From Paenibacillus sophorae (GTDB lineage Bacteria > Bacillota > Bacilli > Paenibacillales > Paenibacillaceae): a stretch of DNA of 64,000 nucleotides. Both the position numbers and the translations under genes were made by a program. The first letter of the stretch is position 1. Every line of letters begins with the position of its first letter. The notes below the pieces were generated by a model. That model saw only the letters and a list, made by a program, of their open reading frames with translations. It was not told where the DNA came from and made no database searches. This document shows positions 24,295-32,028 of this stretch, in pieces. The stretch is from NCBI RefSeq assembly GCF_018966525.1, contig NZ_CP076607.1:4712001-4776000 (forward strand), in the 5' to 3' direction.

Positions 24295-24643
24295 GACCCC
24301 GCTCCTTAACATAGTTTTCCGCTGTGTTACATATTGCTAGCGCTTCTTGCGGCTGCTTTATCTCTGCGCCCAGAGAGATAATTAGCTCCTTTATCGCGCT
24401 GAGCTTAAACAGCCTAATGCGCGTATTGTCCGGCATAATGGCGACGCCGTAAGCAGCCCTTAGCGGCATATGCCACTTAATTGCTTGATTAATTAGTTTC
24501 TCGCTTACGTCCATAACAGCGGGAAGGCAAGCAAAGTCAATATAATAATCAAATCTGCCTGTTATCTGCCGCCGCTCCCGGGCTAGATGTACGGTAAGAC
24601 CGTCAGGTGTTCTAACTGTGTCCTTAATATGATATTCGTTCAA
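24284..24643 (-). CDS. Unrecognised element protein
   Basis: A 119-residue soluble protein with no recognised motif. It begins with a strand-rich segment (HIKDTVRTPDGLTVHLARERR) and ends helical (SAIKELIISLGAEIKQPQEALAI). TTG 24643 is chosen because AAGGTG lies 8 bases before it; GTG 24652 would overlap that site. It is the first gene of the unit running to the two-HTH gene. A GC-rich hairpin sits just upstream of its ribosome site. Confidence 0.5.
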   Translation of the reverse strand: MNEYHIKDTVRTPDGLTVHLARERRQITGRFDYYIDFACLPAVMDVSEKLINQAIKWHMPLRAAYGVAIMPDNTRIRLFKLSAIKELIISLGAEIKQPQEALAICNTAENYVKERGHEH

Positions 24644-24673
24644 TTTGGTCACCTTTTTTATTAAAATTTTAAA

Positions 24674-24707
24674 AAGCCTAGGGCGGTTCTCCTGCCGCCC
24701 CGGGCTT
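24674..24707 (-). terminator. GC-rich hairpin in the leader of an element operon
   Basis: AAGCC-TA-GGGCGG and CCGCCC-CG-GGCTT pair around an 8-base loop; on the minus strand TTT AAAA follows. It is about 30 bases upstream of the first gene of the operon. It can end incoming transcription from the recombinase unit or act as an attenuator. Confidence 0.6.
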
Positions 24708-24870
24708 GATAAGGAAGGACCTCAAGAAGGATGAAGGAATGAGGATATAATAGAGACTTCGCCATCCCGCAAAAAAAATGCTATATGTATATAAGCGTAG
24801 ATATGTAGCTAAACCATAAGCCGCCAATAGTGCCTAGCTTTAAACAGCTTCTATAAGTCCCAAGGCAAAG

Positions 24871-24901
24871 AAAAAAACCGTCTCGGTGTACAAGACGGTT
24901 T
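24871..24901 (-). terminator. Intrinsic terminator of the recombinase unit
   Basis: AAACCGTCT and AGACGGTTT form a 9-bp stem with a 9-base loop. On the minus strand a seven-T run follows. It separates the recombinase unit from the regulatory unit. Confidence 0.88.
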
Positions 24902-24949
24902 AATTGGCTATAGCGACTCTATACGCCTCATAGAGGCTCTGTATAGGTA

Positions 24950-25138
24950 TTAGTATATTATTAGGCGTGGATTAGGACTAGGAAATAGGATTATCAAGGT
25001 AAAACTTACGTTGTCCTCCCAATGATAGTAGTCATCGCAAATGCTGCTGTATTGTGCTATTGTCAGTTCGTTATCTAGTAGCATGTTTTCCACTACGTTG
25101 AATATTTCATTTTTATATCCTTCAATTTGAACAACCAT
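24950..25138 (-). CDS. Small unrecognised element protein
   Basis: A 62-residue open frame with ATG 25138 and a GGGGG site 8 bases upstream. The N-terminal half is helical and acidic (IEGYKNEIFNVVENMLLDNE); the C-terminal half is hydrophobic (FTLIILFPSPN). It follows the 73-residue gene by 5 bases and lies before the operon terminator, so it is probably expressed. Function unknown. Confidence 0.4.
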   Translation of the reverse strand: MVVQIEGYKNEIFNVVENMLLDNELTIAQYSSICDDYYHWEDNVSFTLIILFPSPNPRLIIY

Positions 25139-25143
25139 CTTAA

Positions 25144-25365
25144 TTACCCCCTTGAAATTTGATGATACATAAGCGATTTATATAATTGCAGTCGCATAAT
25201 CCGGCTGGCTGGCGGCTGTTTATCTATGCGTCGTAACAAGTAGTCATAACGCTGCTGGCTGTATTTGTTTAATTTTTTGGTGCAAAAATTTAGGCGGCGG
25301 ATTATAGTTTTATACGAATATCTATTTTTTTGGGCGGCGACAGAAGGAAGAGGCTTAGTCTCCAT
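25144..25365 (-). CDS. Small basic element protein
   Basis: A 73-residue, strongly basic protein rich in Arg, Lys, Tyr and Gln (for example IIRRLNFCTKKLNKYSQQRY), so nucleic-acid binding is plausible. ATG 25365 has GGAGGT 7 bases upstream, and this site overlaps the end of the recombinase gene three bases away. A recombination accessory role is a guess from position. Confidence 0.5.
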   Translation of the reverse strand: METKPLPSVAAQKNRYSYKTIIRRLNFCTKKLNKYSQQRYDYLLRRIDKQPPASRIMRLQLYKSLMYHQISRG

Positions 25366-25368
25366 GAC

Positions 25369-26343
25369 CTATACCTCCAAATGTGCAAGCGGACTATGTT
25401 TCTGATATTTCCGCCCAATCTCTTCATCTGTGAAGTCAAGATAAGCCTTCTGCGTAACCTCAACGGAGGAATGACCCAAAATCCGGCACAGGCTGAACCA
25501 GTCGCCATTGTTCAGAATGTAATACTTGGCGAAGTTGTTCCGAAGCTGGTGGGGATGAATTGAAATGCTTACCTTCCTCCCTGCTTCTCTTAATGCGTGT
25601 TCAAAATTTCTGATTTCGAGTTGTGTCCCTCTGGTAGTAGGGAACAGAAACGGACTATCGGAGTAGCGGTCTTTATACCTCATCCAGCTTTTAATCTCGT
25701 TGGCGGACTTAAATGAGAAGTAAACATACCGCTCCTGCCCGTTCTTCGGATTCTTAATAAGAATGCTTTTATGTTTGAAGTCAAAGTTCTCCGGCTGAAG
25801 ACTGAGACATTCTCCAATTCGCATACCTGTGTCCAGTAAAAGCCGCGTAATCACATAGTTACGGTAGCCGTGGAATGCGGCGGTATCAAACTGCCCCAAT
25901 ACCTTCTTGATTTCCTCTGTAGTTAAGGTTTTCTTTACCTTACGTTCTACCTTTGGGTTCTCGATACTTTCTACTGGATTTTTCGATATCTCACGTTCCA
26001 CTTCGTACAGGTAATTAAAGAACACCTTGATATTCCGTACATAGTTGGCAATCGTGGTCATCGAGATATCTTTTTTGTAGTCGGTTCGCTGTTCCGGGTA
26101 GTTTTTCTCTTTGGACTCTGGTTTATTAACAACCGTATACTTACCCCGTTCCCGCAAATACTTGATGTACTGCCGGATATGCCCTGATTGTACCTTCTTC
26201 ACTTCCTCAATCTGATACGTCTCCCGCAAATACATGCCAAGTAGCTTTAAGGTCTGTTCATAACTTGCTAATGTTTTTCGTGAAAGATTCTTTGAAGAAC
26301 AATAAAGCATAAAATTGTCTAATTGGAAATCAAAATCAGTCAT
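25369..26343 (-). CDS. Tyrosine recombinase (integrase) of the spo0A element
   Basis: A 324-residue XerC/D-like site-specific recombinase. The N-terminal SAM-like DNA-binding domain covers residues 1-110, and the catalytic domain follows. Active-site residues are visible: TGMRIGECLSL (Arg I), KNPKNGQERYVYF (Lys), HPHQLRNNFA (His and Arg II), LGHSSVEV (His) and KAYLD (Tyr nucleophile). ATG 26343 is chosen because it starts the domain; the open frame extends upstream through a hairpin. It lies 184 bases from the spo0A stop, next to attR, and must be the enzyme that joins the element to the spo0A 3' end. Two small genes follow in the same operon. Confidence 0.95.
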   Translation of the reverse strand: MTDFDFQLDNFMLYCSSKNLSRKTLASYEQTLKLLGMYLRETYQIEEVKKVQSGHIRQYIKYLRERGKYTVVNKPESKEKNYPEQRTDYKKDISMTTIANYVRNIKVFFNYLYEVEREISKNPVESIENPKVERKVKKTLTTEEIKKVLGQFDTAAFHGYRNYVITRLLLDTGMRIGECLSLQPENFDFKHKSILIKNPKNGQERYVYFSFKSANEIKSWMRYKDRYSDSPFLFPTTRGTQLEIRNFEHALREAGRKVSISIHPHQLRNNFAKYYILNNGDWFSLCRILGHSSVEVTQKAYLDFTDEEIGRKYQKHSPLAHLEV

Positions 26344-26347
26344 AAAA

Positions 26348-26397
26348 AATACCGCCTTTCTATTGGGTGTAGTGGCCCCCAATAGATAAGCGGTATT
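26348..26397 (-). terminator. Element-borne hairpin between spo0A and the recombinase gene
   Basis: AATACCGC...CTATTGGG pairs with CCCAATAG...GCGGTATT around an internal loop, and on the minus strand TTTTTT leads straight into the recombinase ATG. It resembles the original spo0A terminator at 18608-18656 in arm sequence. It replaces that terminator for the restored spo0A gene and covers the ribosome-site region of the recombinase gene, so read-through from spo0A would be poorly translated. Confidence 0.75.
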
Positions 26398-26507
26398 AGT
26401 TGAGTTAATGCTCAGAACTTTATCGGTATGCGGGCGGCTGTTTCGGATATTTATAGCCATCCCTGCATTTGACATTGACAGATGCCAAAGCCCGAAATCC
26501 CTTATCC

Positions 26508-26656
26508 CTCACTGATCCTTACCCTTTCACGACACCTTATGCTCAATCCGCAGCTTGTCTGCCACCATCGCGATGAATTCGCTATTAGTGGGCTTGGATT
26601 TGGAGATATTGATCGTGTAGCCGAACAAGTGGCTTATCGAGTCGATGTTGCCGCGC
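26508..26656 (-). repeat. attR: right att repeat inside the intact spo0A gene
   Basis: Right copy of the 149-bp direct repeat. It spans the last 43 codons of the intact spo0A gene, its stop codon and 19 bases beyond. The exchange must have taken place within the 120 perfect bases (26508-26627 / 18723-18842). Confidence 0.92.
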
Positions 26657-27348
26657 GTCCAGGCAACCTCGATGGCGTGGCGGATGGCACGTTCTACGCG
26701 GGACGGCGTTGTCTTGAATTTTTCGGCGATGGCTGGATAGAGCGTCTTCGTGATGGCGCCGAGAATTTCAATGTTGTTGTATACCATCGTAATGGCCTCA
26801 CGCAAATACTGATATCCCTTAATATGCGCAGGAACACCGATTTCATGTATGATCGAAGTGATATTAGCATCCAGATTTTTACCTTTGGACAGCGGTACGA
26901 CATTGGATTTGACCGACGAGAAGATCGGAAAACCTGAAGCAGAACTGGCCGTGACGTTGCTGCTCTGGGTTCCCACAAGCTGCCGCACGCGATTCGCGAG
27001 CACTTCCATATCAAACGGTTTCAAGATATAATACGACGCTCCGAGCTGTACCGCTCTTTGTGTAATGTTCTCTTGGCCGAAGGCCGTCAGCATAATGATC
27101 TTAGGCTGGGGGTTCAGATCCAGCTCCCGCAGGCGTTCGAGAACACCTAGTCCATCAAGATGCGGCATAATGATATCAAGGATGAGAACGTCGGGAATCT
27201 TGCGAGCTTGGCTCAATAATTGAACCACTTCTTCGCCATTGTACGCAATTCCAGTCACGGTCATATCTTCCTGCTCGGAAATATACTCAGCAAGCAAATT
27301 GGTGAATTCCCGGTTATCATCAGCCAATAACACTTCAATATTTTGCAC
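26527..27348 (-). CDS. spo0A: Sporulation master regulator Spo0A
   Basis: A 273-residue response regulator. The N-terminal receiver starts IEVLLADDNREF (acidic pocket), holds the phospho-acceptor in VLILDIIMPHLDGLGV and the Lys in YYILKPFDM. The C-terminal effector domain binds 0A boxes; SKSKPTNSEFIAMVADKLRI lies near its end. GTG 27348 with AAGGAGG 9 bases upstream gives the standard start; the longer frame adds 12 residues across that site. The last 43 codons lie in the att repeat of the integrative element, but the protein sequence is unchanged. Phosphorylated Spo0A starts sporulation and represses growth-phase genes. Confidence 0.97.
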   Translation of the reverse strand: MQNIEVLLADDNREFTNLLAEYISEQEDMTVTGIAYNGEEVVQLLSQARKIPDVLILDIIMPHLDGLGVLERLRELDLNPQPKIIMLTAFGQENITQRAVQLGASYYILKPFDMEVLANRVRQLVGTQSSNVTASSASGFPIFSSVKSNVVPLSKGKNLDANITSIIHEIGVPAHIKGYQYLREAITMVYNNIEILGAITKTLYPAIAEKFKTTPSRVERAIRHAIEVAWTRGNIDSISHLFGYTINISKSKPTNSEFIAMVADKLRIEHKVS

Positions 27349-27413
27349 TGGTTGTTTCCTCCTTATGAATATCTGCTTTTTCAAACAGCGTTTTATCTTC
27401 TCTGCTTAATGAT

Positions 27414-27532
27414 TTCGACATGTGGAATGAATTTCCTTCTGTCGAAAATTATTTTTCTTTATTTTTTTTTAGCCATGATTTATAATTAATAATTTTATTA
27501 CACCATTCGATTATCTTCATGAACGTTCGACA
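27414..27532. promoter_or_regulatory. Three 0A boxes upstream of spo0A
   Basis: TGTCGAA occurs at 27440-27446 and, on the other strand, as TTCGACA at 27414-27420 and 27526-27532. They lie 66 to 184 bases upstream of the spo0A start. Spo0A is known to regulate its own promoter through such sites. The most distal box overlaps the T run of the spoIVB terminator. Confidence 0.75.
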
Positions 27533-27535
27533 AAA

Positions 27536-27565
27536 AAATCTTAAGGCTAAACCGCCTTAAGATTT
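27536..27565 (-). terminator. Intrinsic terminator of spoIVB
   Basis: AAATCTTAAGGC and GCCTTAAGATTT form a perfect 12-bp stem with a 6-base loop, followed on the minus strand by a T run. The stem begins inside the last codons of spoIVB. Confidence 0.88.
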
Positions 27566-28683
27566 GGATGAAAACTATGCTGCTGTGCGGCCCCCGAATC
27601 TTTGAGCATCCATTCGATGAAACAACCGTAGCCGGATCTAGGATCATTAACGAAGACATGCGTCACTGCACCGACCAGCTTGCCTTGCTGAAGAATAGGG
27701 CTGCCGCTCATGCCCTGCACTATGCCTCCAGTCTTATCAATCAGTCTGGAATCGGTGATCCGCAGGACCATTCCTTTAGTTGCCGGCTCCTGTTGACGGG
27801 ATACATGGATAATTTCAACGTTGAACCGCTCGACCCGCTGGCCTTCGACTACGGTAAGAATTTGAGCCGCACCTTCCTTGACCTCGCTGCTCATAGCCAC
27901 AGGAATGGGTTCACGGTATAAACTGTGATCTGGATTACGCCCCATTTTACCGAAAATCCCGAAATCCGTGTTGCTCTCAACGTTGCCGAGCACTTGGCCT
28001 TCCTTCATGAAAACCGCACGTTTCTCTCCGGGATCGCCATCTTGGCTTTTAGAGATGGAGGTTACGTTCGATTCGACGATATGACCGCTCCCGACAACAA
28101 TCGGAGTACCGGTATTCATATCCGTAATAACATGTCCCAGCGCTCCATAAACGCCTTCGCGGGGTGCATAAAAAGTTAGTGTTCCAACGCCCGCGGCAGA
28201 ATCCCTGATATACAGTCCAAGCCGCCATACCTTGTCATTTCGATCGTACGCCGGTTTGAGTCTGGCCGTTCGTTCCTTACCTTCACGAATATAACGGATG
28301 TTGAGTTCGCTGCCGGTATCTCCTGCCCGCTTTACCAGATCCGACACCCTGCTTATCTCGTTCAGCTTGACGCCATCAATGGATACCATAAGATCGCCCG
28401 GCAGAAGTCCGCTCGTCTCGCCCGGTGATATTTTAGTTTGCCCCGTCACGTCGACAAGATGATGTCCCACAACCAGCACGCCTGCCGACTTCACCTTAAC
28501 GCCGATTGTCTGTCCACCGGGATACACCCTGATATCCTGCTCCGCTCCATTCTGGGCCGCTGCGTGCCCATGAATCATTTCGGCATTCGAGGCATAGCCG
28601 GAACCTGGAACGGTCAATCCTGAAACACTAAGAAAGAAGGCAAATAAAAGACCTGGCATTAACTTCCTGAGGTTGGGCTTCAA
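27547..28683 (-). CDS. spoIVB: SpoIVB signalling serine peptidase
   Basis: A 378-residue exported protease of the S55 family, made in the forespore. It cuts SpoIVFA and so triggers pro-sigma-K processing in the mother cell. A signal/anchor segment (LLFAFFLSVSGLTV) is at the N-terminus. A PDZ domain follows (SGLLPGDLMVSIDGVKLNEI, about residues 90-160). The catalytic Ser is in QGMSGSPILQQG near residue 325. The usual neighbours recN (upstream) and spo0A (downstream) are present. TTG 28683 follows GGGAG. A sigma-G promoter is expected from the family, but was not clearly read. Confidence 0.95.
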   Translation of the reverse strand: MKPNLRKLMPGLLFAFFLSVSGLTVPGSGYASNAEMIHGHAAAQNGAEQDIRVYPGGQTIGVKVKSAGVLVVGHHLVDVTGQTKISPGETSGLLPGDLMVSIDGVKLNEISRVSDLVKRAGDTGSELNIRYIREGKERTARLKPAYDRNDKVWRLGLYIRDSAAGVGTLTFYAPREGVYGALGHVITDMNTGTPIVVGSGHIVESNVTSISKSQDGDPGEKRAVFMKEGQVLGNVESNTDFGIFGKMGRNPDHSLYREPIPVAMSSEVKEGAAQILTVVEGQRVERFNVEIIHVSRQQEPATKGMVLRITDSRLIDKTGGIVQGMSGSPILQQGKLVGAVTHVFVNDPRSGYGCFIEWMLKDSGAAQQHSFHPNLKAV

Positions 28684-28781
28684 AGGCTGTCACGCTCCCT
28701 TTTGCTTCTTTCGCTTGACGAAAAAAGTGGTCGCCAATTGCGTACCTATAAGATAACCCTGCCCCCAGGCTTTTATTACTG

Positions 28782-30524
28782 TCAATACTTAACCGCTTGG
28801 GTTTCCTCAGCTTTGCTGGCCTCCGCCAGATTAAGCATTTCCTGCGCATGATGCAGCGTTTTTTCGGTAATCTCCACACCGCCCAGCATTCTGGCCAGCT
28901 CCTTAACCCGTCCTTCTTCGGACAGGGCCTCCACCTCGGTCATTGTACGGCCGTCCTGCACCTTTTTGCGGATAAGGTACTGATGGTCCGCCATGCAGGC
29001 CACCTGCGGCAAGTGAGTAATGGAGAAGACCTGGCATGTTGAGGACAGCCGGTACAGCTTATCGGCGATGGATTGAGCCGCACGTCCGCTAACCCCCGTG
29101 TCCACTTCGTCGAATATCAGAACAGGGATATCCTCATGCCTTGCGAAGATGCTCTTCATTGCCAGCATGATGCGCGACAGCTCGCCTCCCGAAGCGATTT
29201 TGCTCAACGGACGCAGCGGCTCGCCTGGATTGGGAGAAATCATGAACTCGGCGCTGTCGATACCCTGCCGGGTTAACCGGATGCGGCTTCCTTCGTATTC
29301 CACTCCCCGTGGATCATCAAGCACATCTATCTTAACTTCAAGGGAAGTCCGTTCCATTTGAAGGTCCTTCAGCTCGCCTTCGACCTGTGACGCCAAATCC
29401 GCCGCACACTGACGCCGGGCTTCGCTAAGCTGCATCGCTGCCTCCATCAGCTCACCAAGCAGGGCATTCCGTTTAACCGTAAGTTTGTCCAAATGTTCGT
29501 CCTTGTTCTCAAGCAAATCGGTTTCACGGGAAATCTGCTCGTAATACCCTAGAATTTGCTCCACGCTGTCGCCGTATTTACGCCGCAGGCCGGAGATGAG
29601 ATCAAGCCGGTTCTCCACTTCTTCCAGCCTTGCCGGGTTGAACTCAATGTCTTCGCGGTAGTCGCGCAGCTGAAAAGAGGCGTCCTCAAGCTGATAAAAA
29701 GACGACTGAAGCTGTTCCAGAACAGGCTTCAGCGCTTTTTCGTCATAACGGACAACTTCTTCCAAGGTGGAAATGACGTTGCTGATCGCTTCAAGCCCCT
29801 GGCGGCCATTGAGGAGCTCGTAAGCGCCGGAGATGGAATCCATCATTTTCTCGCTATAGGATAGTTTGACCCTTTCCTCGGAAAGTAATTCATCTTCTCC
29901 CGGCTTTAAGGCAGCAGAAGAGATCTCCTCCAGTTGAAACCGGTACAGATCAAGCATCTGATAGCTTTTTTGGCTCGAATCCTGCAGCTCGCGCAGTTCT
30001 TTCTCCACCTGGGCAAACTTTGAATATCTCTCCTGATATTCCGCCTTCAGCGGTCCGATTACAGATTCTCCGTAAGTATCCAGCAGCCCCAAATGCCGCT
30101 CCGGTCTCAGCAGATTCTGGTGCTCGTGCTGGCCGTGGATATTGACAAGCTGCTCGCCGATTTCGCGCAGCATCGTCAGATTCACCATTTGGCCGTTAAC
30201 ACGGGAAGTGCTCTTTCCCTGGGAGTTCAGCTCCCGGCGTATAATTAAATGCTCCTCTTTCTGCGCCCTGATTCCGAGCTTCTCCAGCGTGTTCCAGACC
30301 GAATGCCCGCTAGGCAGGCTAAAAAGGGCTTCCATCTCCGCCTTCTCGCAGCCGTAGCGAATGGATTCCGCCGAGCCCCTGGCCCCGGCAATCAATCCGA
30401 GCGCATCGATTATGATTGACTTGCCTGCGCCTGTCTCGCCGGTAAGCACATGAAAGCCCGGATAAAAGTAGACATCTACCGACTCGACAACCGCCAGGTT
30501 GCGAATGGATAATGTTTCAAGCAC
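28782..30524 (-). CDS. recN: DNA repair ATPase RecN
   Basis: A 580-residue SMC-like protein for double-strand break repair. Walker A is TGETGAGKSIII near residue 35. A long coiled coil fills residues ~160-370. The signature and Walker B lie near the C-terminus (SGGELSRIMLA, PVLIFDEVDTGVSG). GTG 30524 follows GGAGGT by 10 bases. The argR-recN-spoIVB-spo0A order is conserved in endospore formers. A 98-base gap separates it from spoIVB. Confidence 0.97.
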   Translation of the reverse strand: MLETLSIRNLAVVESVDVYFYPGFHVLTGETGAGKSIIIDALGLIAGARGSAESIRYGCEKAEMEALFSLPSGHSVWNTLEKLGIRAQKEEHLIIRRELNSQGKSTSRVNGQMVNLTMLREIGEQLVNIHGQHEHQNLLRPERHLGLLDTYGESVIGPLKAEYQERYSKFAQVEKELRELQDSSQKSYQMLDLYRFQLEEISSAALKPGEDELLSEERVKLSYSEKMMDSISGAYELLNGRQGLEAISNVISTLEEVVRYDEKALKPVLEQLQSSFYQLEDASFQLRDYREDIEFNPARLEEVENRLDLISGLRRKYGDSVEQILGYYEQISRETDLLENKDEHLDKLTVKRNALLGELMEAAMQLSEARRQCAADLASQVEGELKDLQMERTSLEVKIDVLDDPRGVEYEGSRIRLTRQGIDSAEFMISPNPGEPLRPLSKIASGGELSRIMLAMKSIFARHEDIPVLIFDEVDTGVSGRAAQSIADKLYRLSSTCQVFSITHLPQVACMADHQYLIRKKVQDGRTMTEVEALSEEGRVKELARMLGGVEITEKTLHHAQEMLNLAEASKAEETQAVKY

Positions 30525-31014
30525 AAATATTGCACCTCCGACGCATAAATGCCATGCCTTTTGAGCTCTCCCCTCAACAGATGCTTAGGGAAAGGAAGCT
30601 CTTGGGTGGATCATTCTACTAGAAAAGACGTTACCTAAGCTAATCCCGTCTTTCCGACAATTCATTAAAATTTACACCGTCAGCATTATATTGCCTTCGG
30701 CCAGGATGTTCAGGTGTGTTCAAGTCTCTGTCAATGCCTGTCCAGTAAACGGGCCATGCTCAAAGTATGACCGAACATAGGTTCGGAGTCAAGGGGTTTC
30801 CAGTAAAAAAGTTACTGTTAGGCGGAGGGAAGGAAAATAATGCGTTGCATGTGAAGTGCAGCCGAAGAGGGGCGCAAGAATGGCTACTGTATAGATCGAA
30901 CAAGATGCTTGAAGATGGCGGACAATGAAGAGGGCAAAGACCCTCCCTTGTCCGAAGTCGATTCATCCCATGCATATAGAGGAAAAGGGGTTCTGTTCTA
31001 TTGCTGATAATTAG
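30525..31014. other. 490-base gap between argR and recN
   Basis: Unusually long for this conserved gene pair. It holds a CCGAAC/GTTCGG hairpin (30771-30786) and a GGACAA...TTGTCC stem with inner GAGGG/CCCTC (30920-30953) that may end argR transcription though it lacks a T run. A 71-codon minus-strand frame (30760-30975) has no ribosome site and an odd composition; I do not call it. Confidence 0.5.
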
Positions 31015-31461
31015 TTAAATGTAACCCATAATTTGCGATACTACTTTTTTACTGTCCTCCGCCTCCCGGCAGATAATCAGGATCGTATCATCACCGGAGA
31101 TTGTCCCCATGATTTGAGGCCATTCGATACTGTCGATCAGCGCGGCGACGGAGTTGGCCGTTCCAGGCAGACATTTCATGACAACAAGATTGCCCGAATA
31201 GTCGATGTGCACAAAGTTGTCCACGAGCACCCGTCTCAGCTTCTGCGTCGGATTGTAGCGCTGATCAGTTGGCAGCGAATATTTATATCTCCCGTCATCC
31301 ATCGGAACCTTAATCAGAAGCAGTTCCTTGATATCCCGGGATACGGTCGCCTGGGTAACCTGGAAACCCGCGCTTCGAAGCGCTTCAACCAGTTCATCCT
31401 GTGTTTCAATATCCCTATGGGTAATGATTTCACGTATCTTGATATGTCTTTGACCTTTCAT
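31015..31461 (-). CDS. argR: Arginine repressor ArgR/AhrC
   Basis: A 148-residue hexameric regulator that represses arginine synthesis and activates arginine breakdown when arginine is bound. The N-terminal winged helix includes TQDELVEALRSAGFQVTQATVSRDIKEL. The C-terminal hexamerisation and arginine-binding domain has GTANSVAALID and GTISGDDTILII with the Asp pair that contacts arginine. Full length. It stands upstream of recN as usual in endospore formers, and downstream of a one-helix membrane protein gene. Confidence 0.97.
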   Translation of the reverse strand: MKGQRHIKIREIITHRDIETQDELVEALRSAGFQVTQATVSRDIKELLLIKVPMDDGRYKYSLPTDQRYNPTQKLRRVLVDNFVHIDYSGNLVVMKCLPGTANSVAALIDSIEWPQIMGTISGDDTILIICREAEDSKKVVSQIMGYI

Positions 31462-31489
31462 TAATAGCCTCCCGTATATTTAAAAAGTG

Positions 31490-31963
31490 CTAATCATTCT
31501 CTCCATCATCCCTGCCAAATGTGATCACGTTGACCGTGGCGGCCGGAGCATTCACATAGAGCAGACCCCCAACCCCCGGATAAATCAGGAGATACGGAAG
31601 CAGTATATCCCGCACTCCGCTTCCGGTCCACTCCACCGGACGACGCGGACGGGCAAGCACGACGAGATACTGTGTGCCATCCTCAGCCGCAGCGATGTAA
31701 TCGACAAACAGCCGGCTGTACAGCGGAGCGCCGTCAATGTTAAAGGACAGCGGAATTTTCAGCTTGCCGCCGACAACCTCGTAGCCTGCATCTTCCAGCA
31801 AACTTACAGCCGGGTGGGGGTTAATCTCTTCATTCAGCGGAATATGATCCTGCAAAAAGGAACGCGGCGAGCTCTGGAGCCATACATAAATGCGGTAGAC
31901 GACCCATACCGCCAGCCCAACGCCGATCAGCGCCATAACCGCCTTGTCCGGGCTACCCGTCAT
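31490..31963 (-). CDS. Single-pass membrane protein of unknown function
   Basis: A 157-residue protein with one N-terminal membrane helix (AVMALIGVGLAVWVVYRIYVWL) and a soluble domain of about 120 residues with VSLLEDAGYEVVGGKLKIPL and TQYLVVLARPRR motifs, which looks like a small alpha/beta nuclease-type or YraN-like fold but without clear catalytic residues. ATG 31963 has GAGG 8 bases upstream. It lies between tlyA and argR, 66 bases from tlyA. I do not recognise a named family. Confidence 0.7.
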   Translation of the reverse strand: MTGSPDKAVMALIGVGLAVWVVYRIYVWLQSSPRSFLQDHIPLNEEINPHPAVSLLEDAGYEVVGGKLKIPLSFNIDGAPLYSRLFVDYIAAAEDGTQYLVVLARPRRPVEWTGSGVRDILLPYLLIYPGVGGLLYVNAPAATVNVITFGRDDGEND

Positions 31964-32028
31964 CCGAATCACCTCGGTGATTTATTCGAGCAGATAGGGC
32001 AAAATCCCTCCTAATAGCCAAAAGAAAC

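Larger units (their letters stand above)
18723..26656. mobile_element. Integrative element inserted in the 3' end of spo0A
   Basis: The segment is bounded by direct repeats 18723-18871 and 26508-26656 (149 bp, 143 identical; first 120 bp perfect), offset by 7,785 bases. A tyrosine recombinase gene lies next to the right repeat. The interior is more AT-rich than its surroundings, nearly all genes are on the minus strand, and none belongs to the conserved spo0A neighbourhood. The gene set (recombinase, excisionase-like HTH, two-HTH protein, RusA-like nuclease, prohead-protease-like protein, accessory gene at one end) resembles a phage satellite or remnant prophage more than a conjugative element, as no relaxase or transfer genes are seen. 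The spo0A reading frame is restored by the element end. Confidence 0.88.

Noticed and set aside
18723..26656. Element considered as an ICE or conjugative plasmid
   Set aside because: No relaxase, coupling protein or mating-pair gene is visible, and the size is small; satellite or prophage relic fits better.
30760..30975. 71-codon frame in the argR-recN gap
   Set aside because: Pro/Ser/Cys-rich translation, no ribosome site, no similarity to a known family.
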